The translations under genes were made by a program, and so were the position numbers. A DNA stretch of 10,053 nt from Methanobacteriaceae archaeon (GTDB lineage Archaea > Methanobacteriota > Methanobacteria > Methanobacteriales > Methanobacteriaceae): positions 1-10,053 of the forward strand of contig CAAFWR010000096.1 in the NCBI GenBank assembly GCA_900766745.1, given 5' to 3'. Under the pieces are notes generated by a model, which was given only the letters and a program-made list of their open reading frames with translations, made no database searches and was not told the origin of the DNA. Every line of letters begins with the position of its first letter. Within the stretch, counting starts at the first letter, position 1. Below are positions 1 through 4,938 of the stretch, piece by piece.

Positions 1-101
1 TTATTAATGAAAATACAATCATCTAAAGTACCAGAATCACCATTCCAAAGCACAGCACCCCCAGTTTGGAAACTGAAGTTTACGAAAATAAAAAAAAAAA
101 A
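1..101 (-). pseudogene. Remnant of an adhesin-like beta-helix surface protein, 5' end missing, runs off the left edge
   Basis: Read leftwards, one frame gives NFSFQTGGAVLWNGDSG followed by TLDDCIFINN and stays open to the window edge. The pattern 'GGAV.WNG..GT...C.FINN' is the signature repeat of Methanobrevibacter adhesin-like proteins, large secreted beta-helix proteins. Going upstream, the frame passes through a 12-A run (90-101; poly-T on this strand) and hits a TGA at 104-102. There is no ATG, GTG or TTG before the repeat begins and no signal peptide, so this is not an intact 5' end. Either a rearrangement left the interior of a larger gene here, or the homopolymer has changed length. 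Shifting frame at the run opens another 14 or so codons, but these do not look like adhesin sequence. The downstream extent is not visible. Confidence 0.6.
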
Positions 102-231
102 TCAATTAAACTAATATTGTCCGTCTTTTTAAAGTATTTAAAGAACAAAATTTATGCTAGAAAATATTTTACTAATAATCTTAGAAAAATAGATTATCCT
201 TTGATTAAAGATCCAATGACTAAATGTCTTT

Positions 232-282
232 AAAAAAAGGATAATTTATTTGAAGTTAATATCAAAGAGAGATATTAACTTC
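232..282 (-). terminator. Hairpin plus U-tract terminator of the dehydrogenase gene
   Basis: A perfect 12-bp inverted repeat, GAAGTTAATATC (252-263) and GATATTAACTTC (271-282), encloses a 7-base loop. Going leftwards it is followed by an A7 run on the plus strand (232-238), which would be U7 in the transcript. The stem includes the stop codon of the dehydrogenase (277-275). Hairpin with distal U-tract fits termination on the minus strand. Archaeal termination depends mainly on the U-tract, so the stem may serve more for 3'-end stability. Confidence 0.6.
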
Positions 283-1018
283 TACAAGCTCCGTCTACAG
301 ACAGAATTTCACCAGATACGTAGCTAGCCATGTCACTAGCTAAAAATAAAAATGCATTTGCAATATCTTCTGGTTGTCCTACTCTTTTTAATGGAATTTG
401 TGATATGATTCCTTCGCGTAAGTGTTCAGGCAGGTTTTTAACCATGTCTGTATTGGTTACACCTGGTGCAACAGCATTTACTCTTATATTATCTGGCCCT
501 AGTTCACGTGCTAATGATATTGTTAAACCATTTACAGCGAATTTAGAGGTAGGATAAGCTACGCCAGAAGGTTGACCAGTGATGGAAACCATGGAACTGG
601 TATTTAATATTACTCCGTAGCCTTGTTCTTTCATAATATGTACTGCTGCTTTTGAACATCTAAATACTGCATTTACATTTAAATCCATAATTTTAGCAAA
701 GTTTTCTGGTTCATAATCATATATAGATGTTGAATCAGATACTCCTGCATTATTTACCAAAATATCAATCTTTCCAAAGTCATCTACAATTTTATCAAAT
801 GTTTCTTTAATCTCTTCGTAGTTACTTAAATCTGGCCAGAATGCAGCTACAGGATAGTTAGGGTTTTCTTCCAATAATTGTTTTAATGCCTTATCTGCAC
901 TTTCTTGTCTGGAACCAAAAAGAATGACTTTGCAGTTATTTTCTAAAAACAGTTTAACTGTCGCAAATCCTATTCCTCTTGTTCCTCCAGTTACTACAGC
1001 TACTTTGTCGGTTAACAT
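275..1018 (-). CDS. Short-chain dehydrogenase/reductase (FabG-type SDR)
   Basis: Predicted NAD(P)-dependent cytosolic oxidoreductase of the classical SDR family, 247 aa from the ATG at 1018 (E. coli FabG is 244). Numbered from the upstream GTG at 1030 (251 aa), the cofactor motif TGGTRGIG is at residues 14-21, NNAG at 93-96, the structural Asn at 118, and the catalytic Ser146, Tyr159 and Lys163 (YPTSK) are all present. The C-terminal 'VSGEILSVDGA' is family-typical. Arg18 and Arg41 suggest NADPH, which is inference. The ATG is preferred because GGTGA sits 5 nt before it and the upstream GTG lies inside that site. Archaea make isoprenoid lipids, so an acyl-ACP substrate is unlikely; the real substrate cannot be told. 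The sequence reminds me of SDRs of gut Firmicutes, so acquisition from bacteria is possible but untested. It appears monocistronic. Confidence 0.93.
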   Translation of the reverse strand: MLTDKVAVVTGGTRGIGFATVKLFLENNCKVILFGSRQESADKALKQLLEENPNYPVAAFWPDLSNYEEIKETFDKIVDDFGKIDILVNNAGVSDSTSIYDYEPENFAKIMDLNVNAVFRCSKAAVHIMKEQGYGVILNTSSMVSITGQPSGVAYPTSKFAVNGLTISLARELGPDNIRVNAVAPGVTNTDMVKNLPEHLREGIISQIPLKRVGQPEDIANAFLFLASDMASYVSGEILSVDGACRS

Positions 1019-1023
1019 TTTAT

Positions 1024-1028
1024 TCACC
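1024..1028 (-). promoter_or_regulatory. Ribosome binding site deciding the SDR start
   Basis: GGTGA on the minus strand, 5 nt before ATG at 1018, matches the archaeal anti-SD. The alternative in-frame GTG codons at 1030 and 1027 overlap this site, so they are unlikely starts. Confidence 0.6.
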
Positions 1029-1036
1029 ACTTCAAT

Positions 1037-1044
1037 ATTATATA
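1037..1044 (-). promoter_or_regulatory. Possible box A (TATA) of the SDR gene
   Basis: TATATAAT on the minus strand is preceded by purine-rich AAGAAGAA, which would suit a BRE. Its centre lies only about 22 nt before the ATG at 1018, so transcription would begin almost at the start codon and leave the Shine-Dalgarno out of the message. The real promoter may therefore lie farther upstream. Weak call. Confidence 0.3.
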
Positions 1045-1102
1045 TTCTTCTTTAAGTTTTTTTCTAAGTAGCTTCAGTCATTTAATTTTGAGGCTGTTAT
1101 TT

Positions 1103-1128
1103 AAAAAAATAAAAATAGGAATAAAAGT
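1103..1128 (-). terminator. U-tract terminator after the ExbB/DUF2149 operon
   Basis: Directly after the DUF2149 stop codon (1131-1129), the minus strand carries clustered T runs: T4, then T5 (complement of 1111-1115), then T7 (complement of 1103-1109). There is no strong stem. Consecutive U-tracts of this kind are the typical archaeal terminator and separate the operon from the SDR gene. Confidence 0.5.
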
Positions 1129-1437
1129 TTAGTCCGAAACCATAACCAATTCGCCGGTGTATGGATCCTTGTAAACTTTTCCTACTTCACTATAACCGCT
1201 ATCTTCCATACCTCCAGAATTGCTCATATTTTGAGATAAGACTTCACCTGTTGAAACATCTTCAGAAGATTGTGAGCTATCCTGAATCAATTCTGGATTT
1301 GCAGACAACGCCATTATCGCAAATATTAAAAATCCTAATGCTAAAACAAGCATAGCATCAGAAAGGTTTGCCATGCCTGACATTGGATCCTCTTCAGAAT
1401 CATTATTTATTCTTCTTTTTTTTCTAAGCATGTTCAT
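1129..1437 (-). CDS. DUF2149-type, ExbD/TolR-like small membrane protein
   Basis: 102 aa from ATG at 1437 (a TTG at 1440 and another ATG at 1431 are also in frame). Layout in the 103-residue numbering from the TTG: basic cytosolic N-terminus rich in Lys/Arg (5-10), one membrane helix (about 29-47), a Ser/Glu-rich linker, and a C-terminal GKVYKDPYTGELVMV that matches my recollection of the DUF2149 family. The segment NLSDAMLVLALGFLIF aligns with the ExbD helix (FIDVMLVLLIIFMV in E. coli), placing Asp28 on the essential ion-carrying Asp25 of ExbD. The protein lacks the folded periplasmic domain of ExbD. It probably forms the stator or ion-path partner of the ExbB-like protein encoded 5 nt upstream. 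Family naming is from memory; the Asp alignment is by eye. Confidence 0.85.
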   Translation of the reverse strand: MNMLRKKRRINNDSEEDPMSGMANLSDAMLVLALGFLIFAIMALSANPELIQDSSQSSEDVSTGEVLSQNMSNSGGMEDSGYSEVGKVYKDPYTGELVMVSD

Positions 1438-1442
1438 CAACT

Positions 1443-2081
1443 TTATTTATTTAATGATTCGAGTTCTGCCTCAACTAAGGTTTCCACATCTATTAAGTCA
1501 CTTTCATACCATTGTTTTCTGAATTTAGAAACAAGAAAGGCTACAGCACCACATGCCAAACCGGTAACGGTTGTATCAAATGCAATTGTTAAAGACTCTG
1601 CAAGAACCATAATATCTCCAGAACCTAATGCAGCAAGTCCAGGACCTAATGGAATCAAAGTTCCTAAAAGACCTAAAATAGGACCTAATCTTGTTATTAT
1701 ATCTGTCTTATTAGTGCTTTTAATCATTTTTGTTTCAGCTTCTGAGATTAATTCGGTAGCCAGTGCTTTTCTAGCTTCCGGACCAATATCTGAATTTTGT
1801 GCAATTCTTATAAGAATATCCTTTTGATAATTGAATAATTTGCTTTCATTTACATAATCTTCAATCTGTTTGGGGTTGCTAGCTAATGAAATTTTACGCA
1901 TAAGTTCTTCTAATTCCTTGCTGGAAACTGGTTTTCTTGAAATTTTTTCATTAATCAATCCACCTAAACAGAGAATAACTACAATAACAAATATTACAAG
2001 CAATATAATTACTGGAGTTAAAAGACTTTCAGAAATCACATGTATTAAAGAAGACAATGTTTCTGTTCCTTGAATAATCAT
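1443..2081 (-). CDS. MotA/TolQ/ExbB-type proton channel protein
   Basis: 212-aa inner-membrane channel subunit, similar in size to ExbB (244 aa) and TolQ (230). Helix 1 is at about 20-43, followed by a cytoplasmic stretch of roughly 85 residues with helical, charged sequence. Helix 2 (131-153) carries the family core GPILGLLGTLIPLG, and helix 3 (162-184) carries TTVTGLACGAVAF. Thr141 and Thr171 align by eye with pore-lining Thr148 and Thr181 of E. coli ExbB. In the family, a pentamer of this subunit surrounds a dimer of the ExbD/MotB partner and converts proton or sodium flow into motion. The partner here is the DUF2149 protein just downstream. The start ATG is well supported by AGAGGT 5 nt upstream, inside the stop codon region of the preceding gene. 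Work performed and ion used are unknown. Confidence 0.92.
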   Translation of the reverse strand: MIIQGTETLSSLIHVISESLLTPVIILLVIFVIVVILCLGGLINEKISRKPVSSKELEELMRKISLASNPKQIEDYVNESKLFNYQKDILIRIAQNSDIGPEARKALATELISEAETKMIKSTNKTDIITRLGPILGLLGTLIPLGPGLAALGSGDIMVLAESLTIAFDTTVTGLACGAVAFLVSKFRKQWYESDLIDVETLVEAELESLNK

Positions 2082-2084
2082 AAA

Positions 2085-2738
2085 CTACCTCTTTTTTAAC
2101 TTTCTATCATTATAATAAAGTCCTATAATTAAAATCACAATAATGGCAATAATAATATAAATCAGCTGATATGTAGGTGTTAAAATTAAAAATGAACTAA
2201 ACATCTCATAATCTAGATTTAATAATGACCAAAATGTTATACCTAAAATAAAAATCAAAACTACTTCAAGTGAAATAAACTCGCCAACAATAACATCAAA
2301 TTCTCTTTTAGCATAATGCAATAAATCAGAAACTGGCCTTAAAACTATCATTATTATAAAAAACAATGCACATAAAAGACTAGATATGTATAAGTCTGCA
2401 CCTTCCTGCGAAGAAAGTAAAAAAATAGTTATTAAGAAAATAGCTATTGTTAAAACGTATATTCGATTGAAATAATTTTCAGTTTTTGAATTGATGTAAT
2501 TTAAAATAAATAGGATTATGGCTATTATAATGAATAACCAACCTAAATTATCACTTAATGGAAAATTTAGATTGAAACTATCTGAAAAGAATGTTATTAT
2601 CAATATTACCACTGCAAGACCAATTGAAAGTAGAGCATATCTGTCTTTTGATAAATTTAAATCAGAAGAATAAAGCCCAATGTTTCCTGCAAATAATAAT
2701 ACAATAATTAATAAATATGCTCCAAATAAATCAAACAT
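2085..2738 (-). CDS. Seven-helix membrane protein of unknown function, first gene of the ExbB-like operon
   Basis: 217 aa, dominated by Ile, Leu, Phe and Val, with about seven membrane helices near residues 6-24, 34-53, 65-83, 92-109, 116-134, 149-172 and 189-209, and a basic C-terminal tail (DRKLKKR). The longest charged stretch between helices, about 138-148 (LLHYAKREFDV), lies before helix 6. Helix 6 holds a Glu (about 158) that would be costly in lipid and might be functional. I do not recognise a family. It ends 3 nt before the ExbB-like ATG and shares its ribosome binding site, so it very likely belongs to the same complex, for example as a permease or scaffold. It is not an ExbB or ExbD paralogue. 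Start: ATG at 2738, with only a weak GAG upstream and a good box A farther up. Confidence 0.85.
   Translation of the reverse strand: MFDLFGAYLLIIVLLFAGNIGLYSSDLNLSKDRYALLSIGLAVVILIITFFSDSFNLNFPLSDNLGWLFIIIAIILFILNYINSKTENYFNRIYVLTIAIFLITIFLLSSQEGADLYISSLLCALFFIIMIVLRPVSDLLHYAKREFDVIVGEFISLEVVLIFILGITFWSLLNLDYEMFSSFLILTPTYQLIYIIIAIIVILIIGLYYNDRKLKKR
2087..2092 (-). promoter_or_regulatory. Ribosome binding site of the exbB-like gene, overlapping the upstream stop codon
   Basis: AGAGGT (2092-2087) precedes the ATG at 2081 with 5 nt between them. Its T is the first base of the TAG stop (2087-2085) of the seven-helix protein gene. This overlap favours translational coupling and fixed stoichiometry of the two membrane proteins. 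Confidence 0.65.
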
Positions 2739-2771
2739 TTAAACAGCTCATTAATTCTTTATCATTATAGA

Positions 2772-2803
2772 TATATAACAAACTGAATATATAAACATAT
2801 CGA
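2772..2803 (-). promoter_or_regulatory. Promoter of the seven-helix/ExbB/DUF2149 operon
   Basis: On the minus strand a perfect box A, TTTATATA (2795-2788), is immediately preceded by TCGATAT (2803-2797) and followed by TTATATATC (2780-2772). Transcription would start about 25 nt downstream, near 2765, leaving a leader of about 27 nt. The second TATA-like block could be an alternative box A or a regulator site. The arrangement resembles that of the surface-protein promoter at 4733-4772. Confidence 0.6.
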
Positions 2804-2807
2804 GCAA

Positions 2808-2848
2808 TTTTTTTATAAAAAAAGAAAAAAGAAGTTAAATTCTTTTTT
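2808..2848 (-). terminator. T-rich terminator after the anchored surface protein gene
   Basis: AAAAAAGAA (2825-2833) and TTCTTTTTT (2840-2848) form a 9-bp A/T stem around the stop codon. On the minus strand the following bases are CTTCTTTTTTCTTTTTTT, a strong U-tract, then a T7-AT-A7 palindrome (2808-2823). It should end the surface-protein transcript before the ExbB operon promoter, so the two units are probably transcribed separately. Confidence 0.5.
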
Positions 2849-4676
2849 TAGAATCTAACATGTCTTTAATGTCTTCACGATAATAAGCACCAATTACAAT
2901 AAGGATAAATAAAATAATAGCACTTATACCTGCAATTTTAACAAAGTCTTCATCAACCGTAATTGATTTGGATACAGATTGAGATTCAGCTGAACTCTGA
3001 GAAGTCTCACCACCAGAACCAGATTCTTGCTGATTTGTACTTATGTCACTAGATGTAGAAGCAATACTGCTTAATAAATCATCAAGATTTCCTATATTAT
3101 TGGTATTTCCTCCATCGTTTCCATTTTCAGTGCTGTTAGTATTGGAATTAGAAGGATTCTCTGCTGTATTAGGATTTGTTGGATTGGTTGGTTTTTCCGG
3201 TTCATATGGAACATAATCTTTTAAAGTAATACTGACAGGAGGCCCTGAAGTTCTTATAACAACATTTCCATCAGCATTGGAAACATGAACTATAGCATTT
3301 CCATTTTTAATTTGAACAGCCTGAAATGTTTTACCGCCATCAAATGAAACGCTTACAGTTGTAGATGGTAATCTGGAAGCTTGATTGCCCCCATTTCCTA
3401 TAACCAATTCCAAAGTTCCAGAACCTGTTTGTTTTATAGAAAGTCCATATTCTGGCATTTGAATCTTTGCACAAACACTTGAAAATGCTCTATCATCAGA
3501 ACCTGCCCAGTTACTTCCGAATTTATGATAATCATATGAACTTTCACTAGCTAGCATGTTCATATGCCCATTACCAACAACTACATTATCTTCAATTGTT
3601 GCATCTTCGCCATAATTGGTTTTTTTGTAGTCACTTCCGATATTAATACCATTTTCTTTATTATTTTCAACATTATTATATCTGATAACTAATCCATCTG
3701 CTTTACAATTAAGGAAAATACCATTCTGATTGTTATTGATAGCATTGCCTTCAATTGTACTATATTCGCCGGATTTTTGAAGATTTATACCCCATTCACT
3801 ACTTCCTGTAATGGTATTGTTGATAATTTTTATATTATTATTTCCTGCATCAAAATAGATACCGTTTTTATTGGTGTCTAAAGTATTGTTGAATATATAT
3901 AAATTTGATGCACCTTTAATGTGAATACCATTGTTGGCAGCTTTTGAAATTGTATTTCCTTCAATCTGACAATCCCATACATTATCCAAGACAATACCAT
4001 CTTTACAATTTAAAATGGTGTTTTCTGATATTGTTACCTTGTTTGCGATATTGCTGACTTTAATTCCAGCTGATCCTCCAACTAATTTCAGACCTGAAAC
4101 TTTACTGCCACTTGCACCATTTCCAGATATTAAAATAACCGGATTATTGTTAATGCCGTTTAATGTAGTGCCACACCAGCTAAGCAACTTTAACTGATTA
4201 CTTACTGTTAAATGGATTCCATCATAAGATTTTCCAATGAATTCCAATGTTGAGCCTTTAGCTGCTGTATCGACGATATTTTGTATTTCATCATTAGTCG
4301 CTCCTTCAGGAATGAATATTGTGTTAGAATCTCTCACAACTAACTTATTTGTATTTTTTAAATCCTCGAAAGTAGTTAAAATAGTATAATTTCCTGGATT
4401 TAAATTAATTTGAAGTTTTGCTATACCATTGCTATCAGTTGTTCTTGTATAGTTAACTGAATTAATGGTAAATACAACTTTCTCATTAGCCATTGGAGTA
4501 TTATTTTGAGTTAAAGAAGCTTCAAAATAATGGCCTTTGTTATTAACATAGAAATCAGATGTATCTAAAGCTACGTCATCAGTATTTTGGATTGCAGTAA
4601 CATTATCATCTGCAAAAGCTGAATTTAAGCTAAGAAAAATAATAATTATCGATAGGCAGAGTAATTTTTTATTGAT
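2835..4676 (-). CDS. Membrane-anchored Ig/beta-helix surface protein with apparent ATC start codon
   Basis: The first canonical ATG (4493) would give 552 aa without an export signal. The frame is open 61 codons farther up to ATC at 4676, giving 613 aa. This extension supplies NKKLL, a run of Ile/Leu/Phe, and a clean cleavage site NSAFA|DD near residue 22, plus the first strands of the Ig-like domain (HYFEASLTQNN). Domain order in 613-aa numbering: signal peptide 1-22; Ig-like repeat about 50-105 (TRTTDSNGIAKLQINLNPG); right-handed beta-helix of PbH1/NosD type about 115-365 with repeats such as 'NTI..C.DGI.L'; a beta-rich domain about 400-487; a Pro/Asn/Ser/Thr-rich stalk about 490-575; a C-terminal helix 580-599 and a basic tail ending KKRI. 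It should be anchored in the membrane and project through the wall. Same strand as, and just upstream of, the ExbB operon. Start inferred; coding nature certain. Confidence 0.88.
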   Translation of the reverse strand: MNKKLLCLSIIIIFLSLNSAFADDNVTAIQNTDDVALDTSDFYVNNKGHYFEASLTQNNTPMANEKVVFTINSVNYTRTTDSNGIAKLQINLNPGNYTILTTFEDLKNTNKLVVRDSNTIFIPEGATNDEIQNIVDTAAKGSTLEFIGKSYDGIHLTVSNQLKLLSWCGTTLNGINNNPVILISGNGASGSKVSGLKLVGGSAGIKVSNIANKVTISENTILNCKDGIVLDNVWDCQIEGNTISKAANNGIHIKGASNLYIFNNTLDTNKNGIYFDAGNNNIKIINNTITGSSEWGINLQKSGEYSTIEGNAINNNQNGIFLNCKADGLVIRYNNVENNKENGINIGSDYKKTNYGEDATIEDNVVVGNGHMNMLASESSYDYHKFGSNWAGSDDRAFSSVCAKIQMPEYGLSIKQTGSGTLELVIGNGGNQASRLPSTTVSVSFDGGKTFQAVQIKNGNAIVHVSNADGNVVIRTSGPPVSITLKDYVPYEPEKPTNPTNPNTAENPSNSNTNSTENGNDGGNTNNIGNLDDLLSSIASTSSDISTNQQESGSGGETSQSSAESQSVSKSITVDEDFVKIAGISAIILFILIVIGAYYREDIKDMLDSKKRI

Positions 4677-4690
4677 TTTTTCACCTCCTT
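4674..4690 (-). promoter_or_regulatory. Strong ribosome binding site followed by ATC instead of ATG
   Basis: Minus strand AAGGAGGTGA (4690-4681), then AAAA, then ATC (4676-4674), AAT, AAA, AAA. GGAGG to ATC is 7 nt, ideal spacing. No ATG, GTG or TTG occurs in this frame between here and ATG at 4493, and that ATG has no Shine-Dalgarno. This is the best ribosome binding site in the window. Confidence 0.8.
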
Positions 4691-4732
4691 CGAAGTTTAA
4701 TAAATTAATTTTTAAAATTAATTCTTGAGTAT

Positions 4733-4772
4733 TGATATATCGAGTAGAATATATAAATAATTCGATATATCA
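4733..4772 (-). promoter_or_regulatory. Box A centred in a perfect inverted repeat: promoter/operator of the anchored surface protein
   Basis: TGATATATCGA (4733-4743) and TCGATATATCA (4762-4772) are perfect 11-bp inverted arms separated by 18 bp. The minus-strand box A TTTATATA (4757-4750) sits at the exact centre. The arms' GATATATC cores are themselves palindromes 30 bp apart centre to centre, about three helical turns, so both face the same side. A dimeric regulator bound to both arms would overlap the TBP/TFB site. Predicted transcription start near 4727, leader about 50 nt. Confidence 0.6.
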
Positions 4773-4843
4773 CTCCATTATATATCATTATGAAATATTT
4801 CTTTAGAACAAATAAAATTAAAAATAACCATTATTTAATCGAA

Positions 4844-4865
4844 ATGAAAATACTTATATATCAAT
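4844..4865 (+). promoter_or_regulatory. Promoter (BRE plus box A) of the 688-aa surface protein
   Basis: GAAAATAC followed by TTATATATCAAT gives a purine-rich BRE and a box A at 4854-4861. Transcription should start near 4882, giving a leader of about 55 nt. The leader holds a weak 7-bp stem, AACTAAT (4885-4891) with ATTAGTT (4906-4912), and GTGAT (4929-4933) as a weak ribosome binding site 5 nt before the ATG. The rest of 4773-4938 is AT-rich with another TTATATATC at 4778-4786, which may be a second box A; nothing else recognisable. Confidence 0.6.
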
Positions 4866-4938
4866 AATTATTAATAATATTATAAACTAATTGGATTTTA
4901 TTTTGATTAGTTAAATTAATATTAATATGTGATAAATA

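Noticed and set aside
105..231. Possible gene or small RNA between the adhesin remnant and the SDR terminator
   Set aside because: All frames are short and AT-rich, with no promoter or stable stem recognised.
4790..4867. 25-codon ORF with ATG in the divergent promoter region
   Set aside because: No ribosome binding site, a box A-like block only 4 nt ahead, and AT-rich composition. It overlaps the better-supported promoter of the 688-aa gene, so chance is likelier.
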